From an uncultured Muribaculaceae bacterium (lineage in GTDB: Bacteria; Bacteroidota; Bacteroidia; Bacteroidales; Muribaculaceae), in the NCBI GenBank assembly GCA_910584365.1, contig CAJUAF010000010.1, forward strand, positions 1-64,000: a stretch of 64,000 nucleotides of DNA. The letters are read 5' to 3'. Below, one piece after another: positions 1 through 5,640 of this stretch (positions are counted from its first letter, which is position 1; every line of letters starts with the position of its first letter). The notes under the pieces were generated by a model. That model worked only from the letters and a program-made list of their open reading frames with translations. It was not told the DNA's origin and searched no databases. The translations under genes were made by a program, and so were the position numbers.

Positions 1-627
1 CGCCCCGTCAATATATCCGTTTGTAATTGCTTCGTCAACGGCTTCCTCGGGCGTTCCTTTGCCCTCTAAAGCCATTTTGACGGCTTCGATAATATCTTTA
101 TCATCCGCGCCACTTTCAAGCCCTAAAAGCGCAATTAAAGCCGCTTTCAAATCTTCGGGCGTGTTGTCGTTCTCCAGCTCTTTGAGGTTGTAAGCATAAC
201 CACCAGAGCGGCGGCACAATTTGACCGCGTTCTTATTGCTGGGAATATCAACTATTGAAACCTCAATTAAACGGCTTTTAACGATTGTCTGAACGCCGTT
301 TAAATCCTCGATAGTTATTACTTCAATGCCGATAGATACAGAGCGCAAAAAGCCTTTTTCAACTTGCTTCTTGACTGTTGCGGCCAATTCGGTGCTATCA
401 TCGAAAACGGCATCACCAAGCAGGCGTTTGTCCTCCTTGCGAATATTCTCCCAACGGCCTATGACGTTGCCGTCTCGGTTGTGCATATAGAGCATAACGG
501 GGTTACGCTCAAACGCGGTTGTGTCTATACCCTCGGTCAGAACCACATTGCCGTAACTATTTACGGACTCATCGCTCAACACAAAGGTTATAGGCTTGTT
601 AGTGTCTTGTTTCTCGTTTTTATCCAT
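1..627 (-). CDS. HK97-type phage prohead protease, C-terminus outside window
   Basis: The reading frame starts at the ATG at 627 and stays open through 209 codons to the window edge, so the C-terminus is missing. It would cleave scaffold and capsid protein during phage head maturation. Residues 39-50 (FERNPVMLYMHN) carry the likely catalytic His49. Residues 93-102 (FLRSVSIGIE) carry the typical serine, probably Ser98, and are followed by beta-strand-like sequence ending in SIVDIPSNKNA near residue 138, as in the peptidase S78 / caudovirus prohead protease family. After that the protein becomes acidic and helical. A consensus promoter (653-685) lies just upstream. It marks this end of the window as prophage-derived. 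A free-standing protease of a domesticated element is the main alternative. Confidence 0.82.
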   Translation of the reverse strand, partial: MDKNEKQDTNKPITFVLSDESVNSYGNVVLTEGIDTTAFERNPVMLYMHNRDGNVIGRWENIRKEDKRLLGDAVFDDSTELAATVKKQVEKGFLRSVSIGIEVITIEDLNGVQTIVKSRLIEVSIVDIPSNKNAVKLCRRSGGYAYNLKELENDNTPEDLKAALIALLGLESGADDKDIIEAVKMALEGKGTPEEAVDEAITNGYIDGA

Positions 628-652
628 TGTTGTTTGTCTTAACTTGTTGGTG

Positions 653-685
653 CAAAGGTACGCTCGCGCCGTGGCGCGCTCCAAA
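653..685 (-). promoter_or_regulatory. Bacteroidetes-type promoter for the prohead protease gene
   Basis: On the minus strand TTTG (682-685) is followed after 21 bp by TACCTTTG (653-660), a full match to the Bacteroidetes consensus TTTG/TAnnTTTG. Transcription would start near 647, about 20 nt before the protease ATG. The spacer holds a small GC-rich inverted repeat (CGCGCC GT GGCGCG, 665-678). The -33 element overlaps the left arm of the palindrome at 683-713. Confidence 0.75.
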
Positions 686-713
686 AAGAGTGTAAATCTT
701 TTACACTCTTTTT
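683..713. promoter_or_regulatory. 14-bp perfect inverted repeat, probable repressor operator
   Basis: AAAAAGAGTGTAAA (683-696) is repeated in inverted form at 700-713 around a 3-bp spacer. The core AGTGTAAA-TCT-TTTACACT is a typical dimeric repressor site. It covers the -33 element of the leftward promoter and lies about 40 bp upstream of the rightward one, so a bound protein could shut the late phage gene. The repressor itself is not identified; the HTH protein at 1319 is a candidate by position only. Confidence 0.55.
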
Positions 714-754
714 TGTGCAAATCTTTTGAATTAGCCAATTTTGCGCCGTGATAT

Positions 755-785
755 TTTGCAGGGTCGGATTATTTGTTTACCTTTG
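755..785 (+). promoter_or_regulatory. Bacteroidetes-type rightward promoter
   Basis: TTTG (755-758), 19 bp, then TACCTTTG (778-785) matches the consensus. Transcription should begin near 790, which is exactly where the first copy of the 23-bp leader repeat starts. It would drive the leader ORF, and after read-through of the terminator at 889-923 the genes at 947 and 1319. Confidence 0.72.
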
Positions 786-790
786 CACTA

Positions 791-952
791 TCCTAAAAAT
801 TACATGTATGAACCAAGTTAAACAATTTCCCCAAAGATATTTGCGACCTATGGTGCGGAGTGCGGAAACGCCCCGGCGCTTTTCATGTAATAGCGTAGGA
901 CACCTAAGGGTCGCTATTTTTTTACAACTTCCTAAAAATTACATGTATGAAC
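791..952 (+). repeat. 23-bp direct repeat (791-813 and 930-952) spanning two start codons
   Basis: The same 23 bases occur at 791-813 and 930-952. Each copy holds the untranslated leader and the overlapping start codons ATGTATGAAC. The first copy sits at the predicted transcription start; the second supplies the ATG (947) of the coiled-coil gene. An intrinsic terminator lies between them. The arrangement looks like a duplicated translation-initiation region flanking an attenuator. Confidence 0.7.
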
Positions 953-960
953 AATTCTAA
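808..960 (+). CDS. Possible 50-residue leader peptide
   Basis: An ATG at 808, in the first copy of the leader repeat, opens a frame of 50 codons that runs through the terminator hairpin and ends at 960, inside the second repeat and overlapping the start of the next gene. The product (start MNQVKQFPQRYLRP) is basic and resembles no family known to me. Translation across the hairpin at 889-918 would prevent it forming, so it could act as an attenuation leader. It may equally be a chance frame. Confidence 0.25.
   Translation: MNQVKQFPQRYLRPMVRSAETPRRFSCNSVGHLRVAIFLQLPKNYMYEQF
889..923 (+). terminator. Intrinsic terminator or attenuator upstream of the coiled-coil gene
   Basis: AATAGCG (889-895) pairs with CGCTATT (912-918), with a small AGG/CCT stem possible inside the loop, and is followed by seven T residues (917-923). 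It lies between the promoter at 755-785 and the gene at 947, so most transcripts would stop after about 130 nt unless the hairpin is bypassed. Confidence 0.55.
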
Positions 961-1237
961 CGAAGCCAACGCGCCCGCATGGGTTGTGGCTTGCTTGCGC
1001 CGTAAGTTGCGCAACGCCCTACGCGAGCAGGACGAACTCCGCGCACGGCTGGCAGTCCGCGCCCGTCAAGTGGTAGAACTGAACCTCGAAAAGAGCCAAG
1101 CGGAGAGAGTGAGCGAGTTTTGGAAAAAACAAGCTAACGAATACTTTGAGGGGCAAATAGCCGCACACCGCACAATCGGCGGTTTGCGCTACCTGTTAGA
1201 GCAGGCAGGCGGAACAATCCCTGAACATCTGAAATAA
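947..1237 (+). CDS. Hypothetical coiled-coil protein of a mobile element
   Basis: A 96-residue charged protein that I do not recognise. Residues 15-70 are rich in Arg, Glu, Leu and Ala with heptad-like spacing (LRRKLRNALREQDELRARL), suggesting a coiled coil. There is no signal peptide or membrane segment. The start at 947 is supported by its position inside the second copy of the leader repeat. It lies downstream of a phage-type promoter and attenuator and upstream of an HTH gene, so it probably belongs to the regulatory or early region of the element. Function unknown. Confidence 0.6.
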   Translation: MNNSNEANAPAWVVACLRRKLRNALREQDELRARLAVRARQVVELNLEKSQAERVSEFWKKQANEYFEGQIAAHRTIGGLRYLLEQAGGTIPEHLK

Positions 1238-1246
1238 ACTCACCAC

Positions 1247-1280
1247 GCGGCGGCGATTGCTTTCGGGCGATTGCCGCCGC
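1247..1280 (+). terminator. GC-rich hairpin after the coiled-coil gene
   Basis: GCGGCGGC (1247-1254) pairs with GCCGCCGC (1273-1280) ten bases after the stop codon at 1237. The sequence after it (TTATTA) is only weakly U-rich, so termination may be partial and the HTH gene at 1319 may be read through. Confidence 0.4.
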
Positions 1281-1318
1281 TTATTACCCTATGAAGCCCC
1301 AAACAACTAAAATGCTGA

Positions 1319-1798
1319 ATGACAAACAAAGAGCGCATAATTGAGTTATCAAAATGTTTAGATCCTATTGAAGTGGCCGAAATATGCAACGTTTCGGCTG
1401 GCTACGTTTATAGGGTATTGCGCGAACATAATCCCAAAACATTAACCCTAACAAATTACCTTAACGCCCTGCAACAAGGAATAACCAACAAAGAAGATTT
1501 AGCGGCTCTATTCGGAGTCGCGCGAACTACAATTTTTAGATTTGAACAAAAGCACATGGCGAAAGAAACAGTCGGTCAAATTCTCTATATCCTGAACGGC
1601 GATATAGACGAAGCGAAAAAAGCACAAGCGTTAACCAACGAGGAAACAGCAGAACTCCTTCAGCTTCCCACACTGCCAAAGGTAACACACGAATTGCGGC
1701 AAATGCTTAACAAGTTAGAGAAGCACAAAAATCTAACATCATTTCACACGGAACTATACAACAAGATTGCGGCGGCACTTAAAGAATTGAATTGTTAA
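1319..1798 (+). CDS. Helix-turn-helix DNA-binding protein
   Basis: This 159-residue cytoplasmic protein has two helix-turn-helix-like segments. Residues 14-35 (LDPIEVAEICNVSAGYVYRVLR) read like a resolvase/Trp-repressor-type HTH. Residues 53-80 (GITNKEDLAALFGVARTTIFRFEQK) form a second one. The C-terminal half is helical. It probably binds DNA as a regulator of the mobile element and could act at the palindrome at 683-713, but no family can be named with certainty. The AT content is higher than in the chromosomal genes to the right. Confidence 0.65.
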   Translation: MTNKERIIELSKCLDPIEVAEICNVSAGYVYRVLREHNPKTLTLTNYLNALQQGITNKEDLAALFGVARTTIFRFEQKHMAKETVGQILYILNGDIDEAKKAQALTNEETAELLQLPTLPKVTHELRQMLNKLEKHKNLTSFHTELYNKIAAALKELNC

Positions 1799-2008
1799 AA
1801 TTCGATGCCGTTTTAGTTCAAAATGCAACATCGTTAGACTATCCAACTCTAAACAGAACGAAATGTGCATTATTTGAAAATCATTCTCTTTGAAAGTCAA
1901 CGGATTAAATAATTTAATATATATCCAACTATCTGCAACATCGCAGATTTAGGCGTTGTTCAAAATGCAACATCGCCGATTTAGGCCGCTGGTTTGCTCC
2001 AGCCGTTA

Positions 2009-2049
2009 AAACGCCGTTTAATCATCATTCCAACGATTAAACGGCGTTT
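2009..2049 (-). terminator. 15-bp perfect hairpin, probable terminator of a leftward small transcript
   Basis: AAACGCCGTTTAATC (2009-2023) and its exact complement (2035-2049) enclose an 11-base loop. Read leftward, the stem is followed by TTTTAACGG, a short U-tract. It would end a transcript started at the promoter at 2357-2388. It could also be a protein-binding site. Confidence 0.4.
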
Positions 2050-2144
2050 ATATTTAATTGCACAATATCAGCCCATTAGCCACAAAGAAGCCGTTAAATC
2101 AGCCGTTAAAATTAAAGTAAAATTCAACTTGATTAAAGCCAAAT

Positions 2145-2237
2145 TCAACTAAAACACAACCACCCCAGCCCCGAAATTAAACCTAAATTCAAGCAAATTA
2201 AACTTTTCCATATCAGCGACTTAACACCAATCCCCAT
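2145..2237 (-). CDS. Possible 30-residue hydrophobic peptide
   Basis: An ATG at 2237 on the minus strand opens 30 codons ending at TGA (2145-2147). The peptide begins MGIGVKSLIW and ends GLGWLCFS, with an uncharged hydrophobic stretch over its last 18 residues that could insert in a membrane. It lies about 115 nt downstream of a near-perfect promoter and upstream of a hairpin terminator. Size and character resemble type I toxins or small membrane peptides, but no homology is claimed. Chance ORF remains likely. Confidence 0.25.
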   Translation of the reverse strand: MGIGVKSLIWKSLICLNLGLISGLGWLCFS

Positions 2238-2334
2238 CACATCAGCACGTTATGTCACAAAGATTGTGCTCGCTTCGTTTTTACCCCCATATTTGCACGT
2301 CTTTTTTGGTTAATTGGTTTTGGTTGGTTGTCTG

Positions 2335-2388
2335 ATATTGCGCAATATTTCTGTGGCAAATATAGATAAGAATATTTATAAAACCAAA
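2335..2388 (-). promoter_or_regulatory. Leftward promoter with palindrome at its start site
   Basis: On the minus strand TTTG (2385-2388), 20 bp, TATATTTG (2357-2364) is a full consensus match. The 14-bp perfect palindrome ATATTGCGCAATAT (2335-2348) lies immediately after the predicted transcription start (about 2350), where a repressor would block initiation. No gene of normal length lies downstream on this strand. Confidence 0.55.
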
Positions 2389-2648
2389 AAATATTAAAAA
2401 TTTTTATTATACAAAAATGGGAAACACCTTACATGGGGTTAAAATGCTAATCTACACGGAGTTGCAAAAGACGCCCCGATGGCTCCGTAGGGGGAATGTA
2501 AGGTTTTGAAAAATTAACTCCCTGATAATCAAGGGGCGTTTTTTGGTTTTGTAGAAAAATTTTTTATTGTGTAAGGTATTTTTCCAGGTGTTTTTTGGCT
2601 TTTTTTGAGAATTCCCGCGGATTTTACGGCACCGGGGGCGAAAAACAA

Positions 2649-2685
2649 GGCGATGTGCCGGAATTTTGAATTCTGACACATCGCC
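2649..2685 (-). terminator. Terminator of the thiamine operon (shared hairpin family)
   Basis: Read on the minus strand GGCGATGTGTC pairs with GGCACATCGCC, one G-U pair included, with the loop ending AAAATTCC. It is followed by TTGTTTTT. It lies 38 nt after the thiD stop codon. A hairpin with nearly the same 5' arm and loop start (GTGTCAGAAT) occurs at 57513-57549. Confidence 0.6.
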
Positions 2686-2722
2686 GGTGGATGCTGTAAA
2701 ATCCGAGGAAAAATAAGGCGAT

Positions 2723-3553
2723 TCAGGACCAGAAGGGATGGAAGTGATGGACGGGTCCGTGGCCGTGGCCGATGGCGTAGGAAGCCCCGGCGGCGATAGC
2801 GGAGGCGATATAATCCTTTGCCAGGCGGGCGGAGTCGTCGAGCGAGTGTCCCAGCGCCAGGTATGAGGCGAACGCCGAGGACAGGGTGCAGCCGGTTCCG
2901 TGGGTATTGGGGGTGGCGACGCGCCGGGAACGCAGCTCGAGAATTTCGCCGGTCTCGGCGTTACAGAAAATATCCGTCAGTTCGTCGTCGGTCAGGTGGC
3001 CGGCTTTGAGCAATACCGAGGCGCCGAGCGAGGCAAGCTCCCGGGCCGCCAGGGGCAATTCTTCCTGGGAGGAAATTTTCCGCCCCAGCAGAAGCTCAGC
3101 CTCGGGGATGTTGGGGGTGATGACCCGGGCGCGGGGAATCAGGACATCGCGGAGCGTGGCTACGGCGTCGGCCTGGAGCAGGGGGTCGCCCGAAGTGGCG
3201 ACCATCACCGGATCGAGAACGATATCGCGGACAGCGGGATATTCGTCAAGGACATTGCGGACGGCATGGATGAGTTCGGAGGAATGAAGCATACCGATTT
3301 TCACGGCGTCCGTGCCGATATCGTCGAGAATCGAATGAATCTGACCTACCACGAAATCGGCGGGGATGGGGAAAACGCCAGTGACTCCCACAGTGTTTTC
3401 ATCCACGACGGCCACAATCGCCGATGTGGCGAAGCAGCCGCAGGCCGAGATGGTCTTTATGTCGGCCTGGACGCCGGCGCCCCCGCTGGGGTCGCTTCCG
3501 GCGATAGTCATCACTCGCTTGTATGTCTTGTTTCTAACAGGTTCCATTGTCAA
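2723..3553 (-). CDS. thiD: Hydroxymethylpyrimidine/phosphomethylpyrimidine kinase
   Basis: ThiD phosphorylates HMP to HMP-P and HMP-PP, the pyrimidine donor for thiamine phosphate synthase. The 276-residue protein has the ribokinase-like fold signatures: GSDPSGGAGVQADIKT near residues 19-34, DPVMVATSGDPLL near 117-129, and the ATP/anion-hole motif NTHGTGCTLSSAFAS near 214-228 with the catalytic Asp of the family in place of a general base region before GTGC. Length is normal. It is the last gene of the thi operon, 46 nt after tenA, and is followed by a terminator. An alternative start lies two codons in. Confidence 0.95.
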   Translation of the reverse strand: MTMEPVRNKTYKRVMTIAGSDPSGGAGVQADIKTISACGCFATSAIVAVVDENTVGVTGVFPIPADFVVGQIHSILDDIGTDAVKIGMLHSSELIHAVRNVLDEYPAVRDIVLDPVMVATSGDPLLQADAVATLRDVLIPRARVITPNIPEAELLLGRKISSQEELPLAARELASLGASVLLKAGHLTDDELTDIFCNAETGEILELRSRRVATPNTHGTGCTLSSAFASYLALGHSLDDSARLAKDYIASAIAAGASYAIGHGHGPVHHFHPFWS

Positions 3554-3599
3554 CGGGTTTATCGGAGTTAAAAAGATCGGAAGAATCCGGCAGGGAGGG

Positions 3600-4256
3600 T
3601 CATACGGGCCACTGTTCCATCCGGTAGGCGCTGTCCCAGAACATCCACTCCATGCGGGTACTCGTCAGGAAAGCGTCAGTCATGCGGGCGCGGACGGCAT
3701 CGGTCGTGGCCGCGGCGAGTTCATCGCAGATTTCAATCGCGCGGAGATTGGACCGGGCGAAAGCCTCGTCGCCGTATGTCTCGATCCACCGGCGGTAAGG
3801 ATTATCGGGACGGCAACCGGCCAGTATTTCCACCCCCACGCGCTGGTAAACCCAGAAACAGGGGAGAATAGAGGCGGCCTCAATCTCGACGGGCTCAAGA
3901 GCCTTGGAAGATTCGTATGAATTATACAGAAGGCAGGTCGGGGTAGGACGCAGTCCCGAAAGGTCCTCGCCCCCCAGGAAAGATTCATGAAGCGCTTTCT
4001 CCACCAGGATTCCGTCGGAGGCGAATTTCAGGAAGTCCTCCATCATGGATTTGCCCGGCAAGCGGGAGGCGACATGGGCCAGTACGCGGCTGTAATTGTC
4101 GACATACAGGGAATCCTGACGGATATAGAACATGAACCGCTCCCGGGAGAGGGTTCCCGCAGCCAGTTCCTGCACGAAGGGGAGGCGGAGGATTTCCCGA
4201 TAGACGGATTCGGCACTCCTCCAGGCTTCTTCACTCCATTTCATAAAAGACGTCAT
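3600..4256 (-). CDS. tenA: Aminopyrimidine aminohydrolase / thiaminase II (TenA)
   Basis: TenA hydrolyses aminopyrimidines from degraded thiamine to HMP, feeding ThiD. The 218-residue all-helical protein shows the family residues: Asp in RQDSLYVDNY (near 47-56), the catalytic Cys in ILPCFWVYQRVG (near 129-140), which makes it the TenA_C subtype, and the C-terminal Glu in TRMEWMFWDSAYRMEQW. Its ATG overlaps the stop codon of the methyltransferase gene (ATGA), so translation is coupled. Because no thiC is seen, this salvage enzyme may be the main HMP source. Confidence 0.93.
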   Translation of the reverse strand: MTSFMKWSEEAWRSAESVYREILRLPFVQELAAGTLSRERFMFYIRQDSLYVDNYSRVLAHVASRLPGKSMMEDFLKFASDGILVEKALHESFLGGEDLSGLRPTPTCLLYNSYESSKALEPVEIEAASILPCFWVYQRVGVEILAGCRPDNPYRRWIETYGDEAFARSNLRAIEICDELAAATTDAVRARMTDAFLTSTRMEWMFWDSAYRMEQWPV

Positions 4257-4951
4257 TTATAACCGATTACGGCGACATAATCCCCCTTGTCGCTTCCGGG
4301 GAGAGGCTCTTCGGCCTTGTCGTTCGACACCAGCGGATGAGTGGTAAGCGTCTGCCACGACTCGAGGTCGCGGAAACCGGCCTCATGGATGAGACGCACC
4401 TTCTCGGCGGTCGTGCGCCAGTTGGCGGCGTCGACAAGCTCGATGGGATAGGGATTGGGGGGATAGACCCCTTCGAGCAGCGGATGGTCCCATGTTCCCA
4501 GGGCCTTAGCCAGGTTGTACATGATTCCGTAGCCGCTCTCTTTCGGCACGTCAATCAGCACCACACGCCCACCCTCGGGAAGACTGCGGTAAGCCTTTTC
4601 GACGACCTCCTTAAGGCCGGCGATATAACTCGGAGTGCCGTTGAAAAGGATTGTGTCGAACACTCCGTCGCCGAAATCGGCCTCCTCGGCCGTAGCTGCC
4701 ACTACGTTCATGCCGCGCTTGCGGGCAATCTCGGCCATCCCTGCGGCGGGTTCGATCCCTTCGGTGATGTTGATGCCGAAATCCTCGCGGAGGATTTTCT
4801 CGAAAAGACCGCTTCCGCAACCTACCGACAATATGTTGCGGGAACCGCTGAGAGTACGCGCCACCAGGCGGGCTTCGGATAGAAGTACGTTCCGATTCTC
4901 AAGAAACCATGCGTCATAGAGCGACGCATATTCGTCGAAACTCTGCTTCAT
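4253..4951 (-). CDS. SAM-dependent class I methyltransferase in the thiamine operon
   Basis: A 232-residue Rossmann-fold methyltransferase. Motif I is ILSVGCGSGLFEK near residue 50, motif II is an acidic loop EGIEPAAGMAEIARKRG, and motif IV is DTILFNGTPSYI; a post-motif GGRVVLIDVP follows. The start at 4951 is preferred because its ATG overlaps the thiF stop (ATGA); the frame is open further upstream only because it shadows thiF. Both ends overlap neighbours by 4 nt, so it is an integral member of the operon. The substrate is unknown; nothing in the standard thiamine pathway needs a SAM methyl transfer. A role in repair, detoxification or salvage of a thiamine-related compound is inference. 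Confidence 0.85.
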   Translation of the reverse strand: MKQSFDEYASLYDAWFLENRNVLLSEARLVARTLSGSRNILSVGCGSGLFEKILREDFGINITEGIEPAAGMAEIARKRGMNVVAATAEEADFGDGVFDTILFNGTPSYIAGLKEVVEKAYRSLPEGGRVVLIDVPKESGYGIMYNLAKALGTWDHPLLEGVYPPNPYPIELVDAANWRTTAEKVRLIHEAGFRDLESWQTLTTHPLVSNDKAEEPLPGSDKGDYVAVIGYK

Positions 4952-5637
4952 AATTCTATAATATTGAAATCTAATGTTTTGATATTCATTACAAATAATT
5001 TGCCCGAAAGGGTTGTCCCGAAGCCGGCAAGCACTTTCAGGGCTTCGGCCGCCTCCATCGAGCCGACCACCCCGGGAACCGCCCCCACTACTCCTCCCGA
5101 AGAGGGAGGAAGCGCCTCCAGCACCTCCCGTTCGGGAAAAATACCGGTATAGCCTGAGGCGCCGGGAAGGAACGTGCTGACGCGCCCCTCGAAAGCTCCG
5201 ATCGAACCGTAGACCCAGGGCTTGCGCAGCCGGCGGCAGACATCGTCGATGAGATAGCGGGTGGAATGGTTGTCGCAGCAATCCACGACTATGTCATATC
5301 CCGCGATGATTTCGCAGGCGTTGTCACGGGTCAGTCCGTCGGGCCATAGGTCGAACTCCGTAGCCGAGGAGAGGGAGGCCAGGCGCTCGTATGCGGCCAG
5401 GGGTTTGGGCATCCCTACCGTCGCCTCGCTGTAAAGCGTCTGGCGCTGGAGATTGCTCATGGAGACCGTATCGGGATCACACAGACCGATACGTCCCACG
5501 CCGGCCCCTGTCAGATACAGGCCCACGGGACATCCCAGCCCCCCAAGGCCCACGATCAGGGCCGAGGACGCCAACAGGCGCCTCTGGCCCTCCTCCCCTA
5601 TCTCGGGGAGCATTGTCTGACGACTGTAACGGTCCAT
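4948..5637 (-). CDS. thiF: ThiF-like ThiS adenylyltransferase
   Basis: The enzyme activates the C-terminal Gly-Gly of ThiS by adenylation so it can carry sulfur for thiazole synthesis. The 229-residue protein has the E1/MoeB/ThiF nucleotide fold: GLGGLG at 30-35, Asp54, the SNLQRQ motif at 61-66 and DCCDN at 119-123. The zinc-binding CxxC pairs found in most MoeB/ThiF proteins are absent, and the position where E. coli ThiF has its sulfur-transfer cysteine reads LEALPPSSGGVVG. It lies 3 nt after thiH and overlaps the methyltransferase gene. Confidence 0.9.
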   Translation of the reverse strand: MDRYSRQTMLPEIGEEGQRRLLASSALIVGLGGLGCPVGLYLTGAGVGRIGLCDPDTVSMSNLQRQTLYSEATVGMPKPLAAYERLASLSSATEFDLWPDGLTRDNACEIIAGYDIVVDCCDNHSTRYLIDDVCRRLRKPWVYGSIGAFEGRVSTFLPGASGYTGIFPEREVLEALPPSSGGVVGAVPGVVGSMEAAEALKVLAGFGTTLSGKLFVMNIKTLDFNIIEL

Positions 5638-5640
5638 GGA

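Larger units (their letters stand above)
1799..2440. other. AT-rich intergenic tail of the mobile element with short repeats
   Basis: About 640 bases with no gene of normal size and much lower GC than the rest of the window. An 18-bp direct repeat ending in TGCAACATCG occurs at 1816-1833 and 1958-1975, with a third copy of the last 10 bases at 1934-1943. Runs of AATTCAA and AATTAAA recur between 2105 and 2205. It also holds the hairpin at 2009-2049, a 30-codon frame at 2145-2237, a palindrome at 2335-2348 and a leftward promoter at 2357-2388. Confidence 0.6.

Noticed and set aside
1816..1975. CRISPR-like spaced repeats
   Set aside because: Only two full copies plus one partial, unequal spacing, and no cas genes.
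2455..2545. tRNA-like or att-like look of the segment with ACGCCCC ... GGGGCGT
   Set aside because: The 7-base arms are about 60 bases apart; no cloverleaf, anticodon arm or T-loop can be drawn.
2452..2679. 75-codon frame on the minus strand after thiD
   Set aside because: Runs through the thiD terminator hairpin, is Lys/Arg-rich and resembles no protein; treated as intergenic.
4952..5281. N-terminal extension of the methyltransferase frame
   Set aside because: Lies inside thiF in another frame, reads as Arg/Gly/Ser-rich noise, and the ATGA overlap at 4948-4951 gives a clear start.
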